Source: Neospora caninum Liverpool | Lineage: Eukaryota > Apicomplexa > Conoidasida > Eucoccidiorida > Sarcocystidae | Length of the DNA stretch: 64,000 nucleotides | Assembly: GCF_000208865.1 (NCBI RefSeq) | Contig: NC_018394.1 | Span: forward strand, 4,715,797-4,779,796 | Reading direction: 5' to 3' | Shown here: piece by piece, positions 1 through 13,153 of the stretch | Numbering within the stretch: the first letter of the stretch is position 1 | Layout of the letters: each line of letters opens with the position of its first letter | Program-made: the position numbers and the translations under genes | Notes under the pieces: model-generated | Told to the model about the DNA's origin: nothing | Seen by the model: only the letters and a program-made list of their open reading frames with translations | Databases searched by the model: none

Positions 1-60
1 AACGCGAGAACTTTTTCCACTCATCGTCTCCGCGACTGAGTCGTCTTGCAGAAGACAACT

Positions 61-3000
61 ATGGAGAACAACTCTCCGAATGGAGGAGGCGATCGTCCCC
101 AACACAGTGCCGCGGCGTCAAGTGACACTCAGCGTCCAGAGACGGGACTCCGTAATTCCGCGGGCCTTGGGACCGGTCCTTCGTCGCCGGTTTCGCAAGT
201 CATGACGCTCTCCGGGGCGAACGGCGGGGTAGACGGAGGGAAAGGAGACAGAGGTTCATCGGCACGGGGCGAGGCGACGGAGACTGCAACCGGAACTAGC
301 GCCGGAGTGGATCGCGAAAGGGGAGAGCGAACCGCGTTGCCGGCGTCAAAGGACGCCTGGTCGTCACTTCGGGGGAAGATGTGTCTCGAGGAAATGCTGT
401 ATGAAACGTCGCAGAGGGCGAAGGTCTACAATCGAAACCACTATGGGCTCCTCGGTATTCTCAAGGTCATCCGAATGACAGATCCTGATCTCAACGTCCT
501 AGCCCTTGGAACAGATCTCACTTCTCTGGGTCTCAACTTGAACTCTCCCGAGTAAGGCCTCTTCCGGTCGAGCCCTGGGTCAGGCACAGCGAAGAATCTG
601 AAGGGAAAACGGCCGATCGGACACCCCGGCGCCGCTGCCCCCAGAATTGTTTCGTTGCACAAGCATCCACCCACAGGACACCAGTGGAACTCAAGTTGCT
701 ATTCCTCTGCATCGCTTTCCAAAAGAAAAACCGAGGCACCCAGTCAGCGGGACTGCCTCTGACTTCACGGCCAAGTCTCGTCTTCACTCTTCAGAGAATT
801 CGTCCCGACCGATAGACGTTTCTTTTGTGCGCCCGTTCTGGCGTATCTTTGTGGGGACTTCGGGACTGTCTCGTTGTCGCGCCTCTGCGAAGATATTCAT
901 TACATTTCTGTCTCCACAAGGAATACGACAGGCAGTCGTATATTCCTTGCGTTTCACGGAATGCTGTGCCTGCGGTGTCTCTTCCGACCCTCGCAGCTGC
1001 TTGTTCTCCTCCTTCGGCTCGCCCTGGTCCGACGCCCCAGCAGCTCGAGATGCGGAGTAAGAGCGGAAACTGGATTTGTCCGGATTCAGTGCGCGTCTCT
1101 CCGACGCGTCTTGGCGGTTATTCTCCAGTGCGTGCGTCAGTATCGTCTCTCTGGCGCGTATAGGTAGATGTGAAAGGGAAGCGCCGTAGTAGGGAGGAAA
1201 AAACCCGAAATCACTCTCTTTATGCATCGCCTCATCTTGCCCGATGTTGCTGTCCTGCGGTGTCCTTTCTCTGCGTTCTGCACCGTACGTGCCGTTTCCC
1301 CTCTCTGTTGGTGGATTTCGCGTTCTTTGTCTTTTAGCTTTTTTTCCTCTCCTTGCTTTTCCAGCCTCCTTTCGTGGCGTGTGCGAACGCGGAGGATGGT
1401 GGAAACGTGCTTCTTTGCCGTTTCCCGAGCCACAATTCTGTGTCAAGCAGAACTGACTCCGCGGTGCCTCCCGCTCGTTGCCGGTGCTCGTGTTCCGCAC
1501 GCGGTCGGTCCGCTCCTCTGTCTATTCTCTGGCTTACCGAGGGCTGATGCCCCTCGTCAGGAACAAGACTCGTACCGGCTGTGCTGGCCTCTATCTATCT
1601 CTGCTCCATCTCCAGATGCGCCTGTATCCCCTGGCCAGACAACGCCGGGGTCTGCTCAGAGAGTGTGTCTGTCCGTGCTGTACGTACACGTGACATCTGT
1701 GATGCATCGCCTCGGTTCCTGCTGCGTGTGGATGCGCGTGTGGCCAGGTCTTTGCTTCCGTCGTGCTATCTACCGCCTGTCCCTCCTACCTTCAAGCTGT
1801 CTCACTTGGAGAAGTTCAATGAGCACACGCTGTTTTACATCTTTTACTGCTGCCCAAGACTCCTCCTTCAGGTACAGAGAAGTTCAGGTGATGCGGTACT
1901 TCTTGAATTCTGTCTGAGGGGTGCCGTGAGCATCGCAGATGCCTGCACGCCGTGTCCTGTGCTCTCGTGGCGACACATCTGTTTCTGCCATGTGCAGTGG
2001 ACATCCACCGCGTCCGGGAGACGCACGTTGTCCACCTAGGTGGGGTGTTTCCCCGCTCGTTTTCTCCGCGGTAGGCTGCGCGGCTTGCGGCGTGTGGCGC
2101 GCTCAGTCGTTTCCTTTTCTCGAGGGGTCTTCAGCAGGTGCGCTCTTCCCTGTCTCCTTCCGCACTTAGGGCTGCGCAGCAGCAGAACTTTACAACCGGG
2201 GCTGGCAATACCACAAGGTGTGGAAGAAGTGGTTCCTCGCAGAGCCGCTGTCGCGAACAGCCGGACGCAGCTCGACCGGCCCAACAGAGGACGGGAAGGA
2301 AACAAACACCTCGTCGACTGCTGCCGAGGGAGCAGGAGGCCGGTCGGGAGAGAGTGCTTCGTCCGCCAGCAGCCGAGGGAGCGGCGCAGAGGCAGGGGAC
2401 GCAGCGAGAGAGACTGTCAAGCGCGAAGAGCACGGCGACGCTCCGGAGAACGCCGAGCCGACTTCTTCGGCAGCCGAACAGGAGGACAGGACGGAGGAGA
2501 AAGCAGGCGAGGCGACAGGAGAGAAAGCTGGATCTGGAAGTGAGTTCGGGGGATCGCGTGAGAGAGAGAGGACAGAAGGGGGCCCGCGCACCAAGCAGAG
2601 GAGAGGAGGCAGATCTCGGTGGTTGGTGACTTCCAGAAAGAGCATCGCTTTTCTAGAACTGCGTGCGTGCGTCGTATTCTGCCTCGGTTTTTTTTCATCG
2701 AGGCCGCAACAAAAAGGTCGCATTGTGTGTCACGAGATGCCCGAATTCACGCGGCTCCTTTTGTGTTCCTTAATTCATTTCGCCTTCTTTCATCGGCTTT
2801 GCCGGGCGTCTGTGCATCGTTTTTTTCTCTCCGTAGGCTCAGCAGACCTCCCAAGGTGGACCTACTTCGAGCCAGCTACGTGGAGTCGCAAGTGAGAGTG
2901 TGCTCGGCCGTTCTCTGGTCTTCAGCCTGGGTTCCCGGGCCGTGTGTACGGATTCGCTTCTTCGTTGTTTTTCGCTTTGCCCGCTTGTTTCCCCTCACTT

Positions 3001-3863
3001 TCACAAACCTATCTTTCTCCTACGTCACACACCAACACCCACACGAAGCATTTTTGGCGAGAAGTCCCAACCCTTTGCGTGCAAACGGCGTGCATTGGCG
3101 GCTGTGACCCGCTCCCGCCCAGGGGGAAGCCTTTGCTTGACGTATGCGCCGGGAGTCGCGTGAAAGCCACCAAGCAGTTCGTCGGACGGAGAGAGGAGCC
3201 TGGCGCACACGCCAAGGCTGTTTTCTGTTGCTTACAACATACATATGCCTATGTCTAGATAACTAGATCTTTTCGTTTGTGAGCATGTCCCGGCGCGTGT
3301 GTCTGTGTGTGGCGTACATATATGCCACCTTCGACCGAAGGAACACCTCACAGAGGGTTTCGTTGCAAAAGGCGCGGATGTGTGGGCTTCTTTCGCGCGT
3401 TGTGTCGCGCAGGGAATTTCGCGGCGTTCTGGATCTCCAGTGTTTCCTCAAAGCAGAGGAAGTGCGGCAGAGCGTGGAAGAAGGTGTACGCCAGGTGCGA
3501 GCCCAGCAGCAACTGCAACACCAGCAACTGCAGCAGTTGCAGCAGCAGCACCAGCAGCAAGTGTCTGTACAGCAGCAGCAAGTGGCTGCAGCAGCGCACC
3601 AGCACTTTTCACAGCATCAGAAGCCTGGGCTGTCTCAGCCGCAACTCAACCACCACTTGGGCATGAATCTGTCTCAGTCGAATAATGCGCCTCCCGCCAA
3701 CCACCCGAATCCGGGACAGATGGGTGCAGGCAGCGCCCTCTCCTCCGGTCAAGCTGGACAATCCAGCAACGTGCCCAGTTGGTCTTCTCTCTCGTCCGGG
3801 GCCTCAGGGCCCTCAGCGAACGCCGTGGGCGGCGGAGCGGGAGGGAGTGGCGGCGGCCGTTGA
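61..3863 (+). CDS. NOT2: CCR4-NOT complex subunit NOT2
   Basis: Exons 61-551, 997-1056, 1748-1871, 2170-2539, 2837-2891 and 3413-3863 join in phase to 516 residues. NOT2 binds NOT1 and NOT3/5 through its NOT box and helps the CCR4-NOT deadenylase shorten mRNA tails. Seen: exon 1 ends with ALGTDLTSLGLNLNSPE, the hallmark of the NOT2 N-terminal anchor (about residues 129-163). Exon 2 adds FGSPWSD, exon 3 CYLPPVPPTFKLSHLEKF, exon 4 ELYNRGWQYHKVWKKW and exons 5-6 RWTYFEPATWSRKEFRGV, in the order of the family NOT box. An acidic Ser/Glu-rich insert of about 100 residues splits the box, and the last exon carries a Gln-rich CAG tract. ATG 61 follows an in-frame stop at 37. A possible acceptor at 49-51 leaves open an upstream exon. 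Family identity is secure; exact exon borders are inferred. Confidence 0.88.
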
Positions 3864-6538
3864 TGGCGACAGGAGTGGCGGGCGCTGGGGGGTGTGGAAA
3901 GGCAGGCAGGCAGAGGCGGAAGCGCGTCGCAGGAGGGGAGAGAAGGGGACAGAGCGAGAGAGGGAACGGGGAGGGTCTGTTTGGGAGGTGAAGGAAAGCA
4001 GAAGACCGAGTCACGGAGGGAAGAAGGAAAGCCGAAGCGAACATGCGTGTCTGGAGTTGGGTTGTGAACGGTGGGAGGGCGTGTGCCGGATATGCATGCA
4101 GCATCCCTGCGTTTATTCAGAAGGCAGGTTATGTGTTAGCAACGGTTCGATCTAGAGGACGAATCTTTCAGTGGAAGAGGCGCCAAGTATTTCCTGCACG
4201 GTCGCCCAGCATGCAGGTTAGCTTGCGGGTCGAAGTCCGTGGCTCCGCTCCCTCGGTCGCCTGCTAGTAGCGGCCCACAGATCCATGCGGGCAACGAGAT
4301 GGCGCTGTTTCGGCGTACGAGTCCACAACAAGGCAGGGAGTCGACAAGGGCCACTGAAGAGGAGGGGAGAGATGAGAACAAGAGTGCTCGAGATCTCAAA
4401 GATGACAGTGGTGCTCGTACTGGGCCGCACAGGTTGGATCCGATTAATTTCGGTAACAGGGGCTGCGGTGCCGACAGTGACTCACAGGAAAACTGCAAGT
4501 TTTTAATGCTCTGCGGCTGGTGTTGTGAGGACGAGGCTGCCTCTTCGCGCGTCACAGTGCGTCTTTTCCTCGCGCGAAAGTTGATCGAACGCTATAGAGT
4601 CGTAGTTGTTCACGAACCAGAAAGGGCGATGCGGGGAGTCTGCCTCACCCAGGCTAGACCGAGAAAAAAATTGGACTGTGTGATGACCACAGAACAGCAT
4701 ATTTCCTTGTGTGGAGTTCGCCTTTTCCCCTATCAGGGACTCGTCTGTGTCGCTTCACAACGCTCCGTGTTCGGGGTAGGCATCTGCCGTGGTCGTCCGC
4801 CTCTTGTCTACAACTCGTAGTTGCCGCATTTAAAACAGGGCGTGTGGAGGGTTCAGGTCTAGTTCTGTTTTTGTGAGCGCTGCCGCCGCTGAGAATACGG
4901 TTTCATTCTTCCTATTCCTGAAACTCGCTGTGAATTGTTCGACAAGTTTCGCATCCCAGTTTGGCAAAAACGAACCCTTTTCGGTAACGAGACTGTCGTA
5001 GACGACCGTGGGGGGCTGTTTGGCCCGGCTTGCAAATAGCACATGCGCACCTAGCCGACAAGGAAAACGGCGGGTTCCTACTGTTCATTTCTCCCGCATA
5101 AATTGGCGCTGATTGGGCCCCTCCAGGAAAACTAGCCTTTTTTCTAGGCGAGAGATACTCTCCTAGAGTTCGTGTAGTGCCCTCGAGTGACGTTTTGTGG
5201 ACGCTTCCCAAATTTCCCCCCTCCCCCCCACGATCAGCGGTACGGTGAACGTTTTCGGCTCGGGGGCAGATTTATTTTCCCAGTAAGGAGTTTCCGCTGT
5301 TACAAGTAAGACTACCAGTCACAGTGCTGCGGGATAAGAGAGAGGAAAAAAGTTTTCAGTTTGTCGGGTGCAGCGGCGACACATTAGAGTTTCGAAGACG
5401 TCTGCACAGAATGTAAAAGAAACTCGCCGATGGCACGATCCTTTTTATTTCTCGTGGTTCCATAACGACTCGTGAGCAAACAGCCTGGACGTTCCGTTTC
5501 AGGAAGGGTATCAGAGCTTCCTTGTAACAAGTTGAGTGATGTACGATATTCGTTGTGTAGTTTTGGGGAGTATATTCCACGTCGACCAGACTGCCGTGTC
5601 GGAGGATCTCACCAGAGGCAGCGACATTTTACTGTTGCAGCGACATTTTACTGTTGCACATGCCTGCTGGCGTGGCTGCGTCAATCTTCACGCGTGCTAG
5701 GAGACAGAAAAGAAGAATAAGACAGGCAAAAGAATAGTACACCAGAGCAGACGGCGTGTAAACTGGCAGCGCCGTACAAGGGGAGAGGAACTCTGGCCAC
5801 TTTTGTGGATCCCAGCTGCGATGGGCAACGAAAACATGCCCCCCTTCCCGGTGCTGCCGGCTTCTGAAAAAAATGCGTATTCCTTATCCTGTGCTTAGTG
5901 CGGAATTTCGTTCTCTCGGTACGCACATAAACTTGCTGCGGTTTGCCAAGAGGCGGTGGTCGGCGCTATGCTTAGGGCGGGGTTCTAATCGGGAAGAGAC
6001 TGCGACACGGATAGAAGCTTTCAGGGTTTAAGCAACACGGTTGTGTCGATTCTGATACATTCCCTCAGCTAAGGAACCAGCTTCTTCCAAGCTCTTTCCT
6101 TCTGAGAGTAACTTTTTCCCTCAAACAACTTATGAATCAGCGCAAAGCGGGGGCTGTCGAATCTTACGGACCATGACAAGCCCTACGGCACTAACGGACT
6201 AGTAGACGAGCCATGCTGACGAGAGAAAAAGACCGACGACATTTGAACGTTAATAGCTTAGAGGATGTAACAGTCCGTGTCTATGATGCTTCTGAGGAAG
6301 CAAAGGTTCTTGCCGGCGTGTATGTCGACGCATCGATACCGAAATATCCGTACAGGCATTTACGATCTCTCGGAAGTATGACATAGACGGGGCCGGCGAG
6401 TGGAGACGAGACACTCCTTTGAGAATCTAAAAATCCCCTTGTGAATTGTGTGCTCAGGCGGATGGTGTTATACCTGATGAATTAATGCCTCGAACAGTTG
6501 TGGCACTGAAAAAGTTTAACTCCGCAAAAGTAAACAGT
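3864..6538. other. Non-coding stretch downstream of NOT2
   Basis: No recognisable gene. The first part is probably the NOT2 3' UTR. Open frames such as one of about 190 codons at 4239-4820 show no family motifs and no coherent splice context. It holds a 19-base tandem duplication at 5618-5655. Confidence 0.6.
5618..5655. repeat. Perfect 19-bp tandem duplication
   Basis: The unit GCAGCGACATTTTACTGTT occurs twice head to tail, followed by the first three bases of a third copy. It is a recent local duplication with no evident function. Confidence 0.9.
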
Positions 6539-6611
6539 TGGGCACTGCGAGGATCGAACTCGCGACCTTGGGATTATGAGACCCACGCGCTACCGACTGC
6601 GCCAAACGCCC
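6539..6611 (-). tRNA. trnM-CAT: tRNA-Met (CAT), elongator type
   Basis: On the minus strand the 73 bases fold as a complete tRNA without intron or encoded CCA. The acceptor stem pairs GGGCGTT with AGTGCCC and has discriminator A. The D-arm is GGCGCAGTCGGTAGCGC. The anticodon loop CTCATAA gives anticodon CAT. The T-arm is GCGAG-TTCGATC-CTCGC. The T-T apposition closing the anticodon stem also occurs in other eukaryotic elongator tRNA-Met genes. The sequence lacks the features of an initiator, such as an AU first pair. It stands alone, about 2.7 kb from either neighbour. Confidence 0.93.
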
Positions 6612-6803
6612 TTGCGAACGGAACGCAGCGGCATGCCGTGAGTCAGTTTCGCCAAGTGAACTAGTGAAACGGCTCTTCATGGCGATTGCATGACGAGAAG
6701 CGGCTGAAAATATAAATTAAATCTGTGCTTTAAACCAGTGTGACATAGGCTCAAGCTTCTTTTCAGATTATGCAGTGCAGGAAAGTGCTCCTGGGCTTTT
6801 GTT

Positions 6804-6824
6804 GGGGGGGGGGGGGGGGGGGGG
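6804..6824 (+). repeat. Poly-G tract, 21 bases
   Basis: An uninterrupted run of 21 G, a candidate quadruplex or length-variable locus. Its length may also be a sequencing artefact. Confidence 0.9.
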
Positions 6825-7313
6825 CGGTTTAGTTCCTCCGATCTTCCGTTTTTCAATGATTTGAGGCTGCGGAAAAAATTCGTTTCGCCAGAGTTTTACA
6901 GGATTGCTCCATGGAAAGAACTCTTTAACACTGATTGGCCCTTTGTTCCTCTCATCTAGGGAACGTATTCGTGTCATTCACAACGTTCCGGGCGGCGACG
7001 AATTGAGCCGCAGGAGCATTTCCTATCTAAGGTGTTCGATTCTGGAGTTGTCAGAGTCAGTTCAACTGAAAGCTGCAGAGCTCACTTGGTCAGAAACCAC
7101 AGAAGTACCTGAGGTGTCCAAATACCGGAAACAAAATATAAAGTGGGGGGGATGTCCCTTCTTCCTGGTCGAGTATTTCGCCCGGACAGAAAACGTCCGA
7201 GACAGAATCTATCGTCTCGGAACAGACTAAAGACTGTCCCTAAATACCAATTCTCCATCTCATACTCGAAGAGAACACTTCTGGGCTTCGGTGAAAACGC
7301 TCAAGCAAGCTGC

Positions 7314-7338
<25 letters not shown>
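7314..7338. repeat. TA dinucleotide microsatellite
   Basis: About 12 uninterrupted TA units, followed by GTATGTATT. Confidence 0.9.
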
Positions 7339-7346
<8 letters not shown>

Positions 7347-9444
7347 TATTGAGCATCGAGGCAGAATCAGCCGTAATAGTAGTGGGTTGTCGCCATGAGC
7401 GCAGAAGATATGCACTGCTGCTGTGAGTGCCGGTGCGCCTGACACAATGACGGACAACAATGGTGAAACAGCGTCTTGTCTCGACAACTAGAGTGCTTGT
7501 TACATGGAGTAAGTCAGAAAGCCAAGACCTCAAATGGCCCTGTTCAATATAGAGGCGCTTCTCACATATATGAAAACCCAGCATTGCTGCGTTCGCCGTG
7601 TACGAGGCCACACTCAGGAGCTGGTGGTGTGTCCCTGGTGAAGCACATCCAAGTTTGTTCGCTTGCCCCTTCCGAACTCCAGAGAGGTGGCATTTTGTGC
7701 CTTTTTTGCGGAAGAAACGGCATTGCTGTTTGATCTGAGATTGATAGCCAATTTCACGGCAAAATATCAGAGCGCTTCTCTTCCTCTTCACCCTCATTTT
7801 CCACAACATGGGTCAGTGGTTGTCCGAGCCATTCAACTGTTGAAATTCCCTGATAAAACCGAGAAGCAAAGCCAGACTCTTCAGTTCATGTACACAAGGC
7901 GGAAATTGTGGATGAGTGTTGCGTTCAAACAATCAAGGGACAACATTGTTGGCTTTCCGCAAGGCACAAAAACGAGACGACATAGCTTGGTCCGCATGTG
8001 TTTTCGCAGCAGTTGTGTTATTTCGTTTCTTATCTTTTTAGCCAAAGATGACCATCTCCGATCCGAATTCGGTCACACATATCTCCCGTCTTCCTTCAAC
8101 AGTCGAGAAGATTTCCGCAGAGGCTGATACTGTTTCAACCTAAGTACTGACTCAATGAAGACAGTCACTCCAATTGCCAGGAAGCACCCGAGTATAAATA
8201 AAAAACATAAGGACGATCTTGTGGTGATATCTTCCAGAAAGCCAAATACGAACAGAAGCATTTATATTTATTGACACGTTTAGTTAGATACTATGTTCAC
8301 CCCACCCATGGTGTGGCAAGGGAAAAGAATGTACGCCCCCTTGACAAAAAAAAACGTCGGCTGTCAGTTTTCCACGATAAACTTTTTTCATGACAGCGCA
8401 GCTGCCAGTGAGATGGCGACTTCACGCTGACTTCTGTGCTCAATTTATGCATATATATACAAGTACATCTGTACTACAGTTATACACAATTATGTATGTA
8501 TATGTCTTGCGCTCTTGACACTCTTCTATTAAGCGACGCTTTGTTAAACAGGTTTTTTCTCCTCTTTCACAGAACTGGCGTTTTTTTTCCAATCTGAGTC
8601 TCTTTTGTGTGTTGTCTGGCAAAAAACTACTCAAAACGCTAGAGAAAAAAGAACCACCACTTGAAGTTCTACGCCGGAATAATCCTGGGCGACAAACGAG
8701 ATCCGCGTTTCTTTTTCTCAAGCTTTTTGCAATATTTTTCTGGACCAGATACTGAAACACCAGGCGCGTCGAACAGAGAGAGAAAAGAAAATTAAGTTTT
8801 TGTCACGGCCTCAAAGACAGGTTTTTTCACAACCAGCGGGGCAGTTCATGTCAGCCATTCCTCATCTGGCCGATTTTTTCTCTCTTCCAAGAACTAATGC
8901 CCCTTGTTAGCGGTTATGCGATGTTTATCTGGTTTAACCTTGACTAGGTGTCTTCACGAGACTCGAGAAAGTATTTTTCCGTCTTCAGCTTGCGTGTTTG
9001 AGTGTTTTTTCTTACGTGGACAGACGGGAGCATAGGTCTCGACAGTAGTCTTCTTGCTTTTGCTGGGCTGTTGTACTTAGTTCAAAAGTAACGCACAGGT
9101 GGGTGCGTCGTTTCTATGAATTCCATTGCCGGTACAAAAAGACTGAATCATTCGGCTAGCTTGCCGACGATCCCCCACGAATAGTCACCCCTCTTTGCCA
9201 AGAGGAGGAGAGGAGGGTATGCGCATACATAGATGCGTGAAAACGTGCTGACATATCTGCCATTACATTTGTTCATATTCACGGAGTATAAATACATACG
9301 TAAATCTCGTTCGGCAGTCTTTTCGTCTGGTTTTGGGGTTCTGGCCGGTAGCATCTCCAGTGAGCCCAGAAAGGTGGCATGTGCACATGTGGCTTTTGCT
9401 CGTACCCGCCGTGGCCCTTGCGTTCCATTCTCCCACGTGAAGCC

Positions 9445-12400
9445 ATGGCGTCGTCTTCCTCCGCTTCTGCTTCAACCGCGCCAGAGAGTGTGAACAGCAC
9501 ACCAGACAAGCAAACGCCCAGGATATACCCATCAGGCTTTCGGTTCTCTTCTGCAGGCAGGACCAAGCACACGGCACATGAAGAGACGAATGGGAAAACT
9601 GGGAAACTGCAGAGTTCCGCAGCGTCTACACCAGGACTCGGTTACTACGGAAACTCGGCGAAGCAAGGAGTTGCGAACCAGCCCGGATCAGCCATCGTGG
9701 CGAGTCAGATGTTCAAAACAAAGTTGTGCATCGACAATCAGACAAAGGGATGCAGTAGAGGCGCCGAATGTCCCTATGCCCACTCCGTCGATGAAATGAG
9801 AAGCCTGCCTGATTTAAGAAAAACAAAAATGTGCTCTCTTGTCCTTTCAGGCAAAGGATGGTAAGCCATAATGCCCAACACGTGACTCACGGAAGACTTT
9901 TGTCAGCGTCACCTCGTTTATCCGAAGGGCTCGTGGGACTTTTAGAAGACGCCAAGCTTTGTAAATACATAATCAGGGAAAATAATGGAGTCGTAAGGCT
10001 ATCCAACATATGACAGGCGGAATTTTTTCTTGATTCGTTACATCCACAACAGTTAGTGAACCACGCATTTAATCGAAACTATATGTACATGTTCAGATAT
10101 CGAAACATAAAGGCCAGCACTGTTTTCCAAGACACCTGCCACTGGTGCATGTCTACAATGTTTGGCGGTTTTACAATTTCTGCTTGAGATAGGTAGCTAT
10201 GTGAGCCTCAATATGTGCTGTGGTCCATGACTGTGCTAGCCTCCCATTAGTCAACAGTCTGCAAAGATTCGTGCTCCGGGCATGGCGCTGCTGATCCAGG
10301 TCAAATTGCAGCCTAGAAGCAAGGGTTCACATCAGCATTCCCAAGTTGTCAATATACCTATGACCTAGCAAGCAATCTGATATTCCATCTTGTGTGGCCC
10401 TCGTGTATTGCCAGTTTGCTTGTCATTTTGCTGCCGAAGTAATCAATGAAAGCCATCTCAGGTTCACCGCATGCCTGCATTTGTTCTCTGATGCCCTGTA
10501 GAAAGAAAGAAACGAATGTGTTGAGCATTCAAGTATTATTGGCGGCTACAAATCGTCTCGGGCCAACACGATCTTTCTCTGTGGCGCCCAGCAGACTTTT
10601 TGCGTACGTCGCCACCTAAAACGGGAATTGTGGACATTTTGCTGTGTTGGCTTGCAGCAAGAATAAAGCATGTAAATTTGCACATTCTGAGGACGAACTT
10701 CGCTACACCTGCAATTTTTCAGAATTCAAAACTCGTATTTGCCGCTTTGCGCAAGAGCAAGGAGGCCGCGGGTGTCTGTATGGCGTGAGGTGTCCGTATG
10801 CTCACTCCCCGTCTGAGCTGCGTCATCTCGAGTCCCCCACAATTTCCCCGACTGAGATTCTGGTACAAGAGAGGAAAACGCGTGTGCCTTTCGTTTCCAA
10901 ATCACCTCACACCAAAGTTGTACTTTCTTCTTCCAAGCCGGGTTCTTGTCCACTGAAGAAAAAAGCAGAAGTCGCTCAAGAAAGTCAAAAGAAGACATCG
11001 GCGTCTCTCGAACATCAGCTACAGGGGAGGCACGGCTGCAGGCCTTCTCTCAACAGCGAAGAACGGAGAAGAGATAGTGCATGGGAAAAAACTTCTGGAG
11101 GTGAATCACCCTATTTCCCGAGCGTGGAGAAACTGAATTGCACGCCGCAGAAGGCAACCGCATGTAGATCGAGCCACGAGTCTGCCGGTGTGCATCTTCT
11201 GCCATCGGAAAACCGCCTTCAACAATGTAAACAGGCTTCCTATAGTCAGACAGGGAACGATGAGGAACTCGGTAGCTCCTCCCAAGAAAATAGAGACAAA
11301 GAAACTTCTCTTTTGCCACTCGGTTTCGAAGCGAGTAACAGAATGCCACGATCGCTCGCGAAAGGACACCGTGCGGCGACCGAGAACGCTGGAAAGTTTG
11401 CCAGCACACCCGTCGATTCAACAGGTGGGCAAAAGGAATGGTGAAACTCTGGTCATCACCTGCATGTCTCTAATGATTGTTGCCACGGGAAAAGAGGAAG
11501 AGAAAGCGAATGAGCACGGGAGCGATAAGCATGGTAAGATGGAAAGAGTACCGGATGAGAGCGAGGAGAGGAGCCGAGGGAGACACGGAAAGTGGTCAAA
11601 ACAGAGACGTACACAGATGCGTAGGTGCAGAATGGTAGATATATCTGCGAACACGCCTGCTGTTTATTGCTCTTGACCAGCTGACTCCTATTTCCCGGAA
11701 ATTCTCTTGTGGTGTTCCTGTCCACGACTTGCTGGAATGTTCGAGTTTTTTTGTTTGGTGTGGATGTTTGTTCATTTGTCTGCTTGTTTGTGTTTCGGAT
11801 GTTTGTCTGATATGTTTCTTATCAGAGCCAAGGCATGAAAATAAGTCGGAGAATCAAGCATTTTTGCTTAGAGACTGTGCCTCCTGTGATAAACCACTTA
11901 CTGAAGGCACGGCCATGCCCCGGACGAGAAAGCAGGAAACTAAATCACCTCTTTTTCAAGCCCAGCAGCCTCCCTCCTTTCTTGTCTCTTCCTCAAATGC
12001 TGTCGTTCCACCACCATCCGCCCAAGATCGAGATTCCAGCTCTTTTACTCTGATCGATAATGCCGCTCTAGATGCTCATACAATGGCTCGAGTGCTTTCT
12101 GCCGGTGGCCTGCGAGGCGCGGAAGCGAACATGCCCGGGACTCCACCTAAGCAGAACTATCCTTGTGAAAAGACTCGCACCCTCAAAACGCTCAGTGGGG
12201 GTTCCAATACTCCGCCTGCTACAACTACCTACAGGGCACAGGCACACACACTGTCCGCGCTGAATACTGCCTTTTCTACCGAGGAGATTTTCTTTCCCAT
12301 GGCTCCTCGCCCAAAGAAAATGGAAGAAGATGTGTTTAACTCTGTGCTGCCTCCGTCCCTGCCTCTCGTTGCATCTTCGCCGTTCCTAGACAAGCGAAAC

Positions 12401-13153
12401 GCGACTCAATCCTCGTCGGAAGCAACCCCCCTTCTTCCTCCGCCTGGATTCGAACATATCCGTTTGGAGAAGAAAGACGCGTCCTGTGGAAAGAAAATGC
12501 CTGATTTCGTGGAGAATCTCAGGGAAGGTCCGCTCACTTCTTCTTTTTCCGAAAACACTGAAGTGGACCAGCATGAGCAGCTCTTCCTACAACTGCAGAG
12601 GCAGCTCTTACTGCAGTGTTGGGGCAAGGTGGATGACGACGCTCTGTTACTTCCAAGAAACCTGGCTCTTGCGCCCACCGCAAACCCCGGAGGACGGGCT
12701 GAGCAAGAACACAACACTGGCACGCCTGTTTCCTCTGACCTTTCCAATGACATCTTCCACCGCCCGGGGCACGCGTCGCGCCTGCCCGTTGACTGGGTCA
12801 TGTGGGAAAGTGAATTGCAAGGGGGAAACGCTCAACATACACTCGGAGGATTTGCTGACCAGGAGCTGTGTTCTTCGAAGTTCCTGACGCCCCGTGATGA
12901 TAAATTCGCTTCATCGGCAGCTAACAAGCAGTTTCTTGACGTACACAGCGTACCACAGCCCCTCTTCGTTGGGAAGTTTACTCCAACAGGGGCGAAAACG
13001 AGCCGCAACAATGGCCTCGGGACCCTGTCGGTGAGAGAGAAAGGCGACCAAAAAGAACTGAGTATGCTTACAGGAAGAAAACTGAAAGAAAACCAAGAAC
13101 TTGGAGAGCTTCTAGTTGCAGCAGAGTCCTGGCAGTCAGCTATGGTGCCGTGA
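9445..13153 (+). CDS. Triple CCCH zinc-finger RNA-binding protein
   Basis: Exons 9445-9860, 10658-11424 and 11826-13153 join in phase to 836 residues. CCCH fingers of this kind usually bind AU-rich or other single-stranded RNA; the target is unknown. Finger 1 at residues 95-113 is C-x7-C-x5-C-x3-H, starting at FKTKLC. Finger 2 starts at KTKMC (Cys130) and is split by intron 1 within its second cysteine codon; it reads C-x8-C-x4-C-x3-H. Finger 3 starts at RICRF (Cys167) and reads C-x10-C-x5-C-x3-H. Linkers such as HSVDEMR, HSEDELR and HSPSELR are characteristic of the apicomplexan family. The remaining roughly 650 residues are low complexity and Ser/Pro/Lys-rich, without a recognised domain. 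ATG 9445 lies in a strong context (AAGCCATGG). Function beyond RNA binding is not inferable. Confidence 0.85.

Larger units (their letters stand above)
6612..9444. other. Intergenic stretch before the CCCH gene
   Basis: No supported gene. It contains a 21-base G run (6804-6824) and an AT dinucleotide array (7314-7338). The last few hundred bases are presumably the promoter and 5' UTR of the zinc-finger gene. Confidence 0.55.

Noticed and set aside
784..1500. 238-codon minus-strand frame
   Set aside because: It covers NOT2 exon 2 and introns on the opposite strand and has no recognisable domain.
3515..3605. CAG-rich tract considered as a simple repeat outside genes
   Set aside because: It lies in the last exon of NOT2 and encodes a Gln-rich stretch in the correct frame.
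8073..8261. Short hydrophobic minus-strand frame considered as a mitochondrial cox fragment
   Set aside because: No match to cox1, cox3 or cob peptide order that I can recall.
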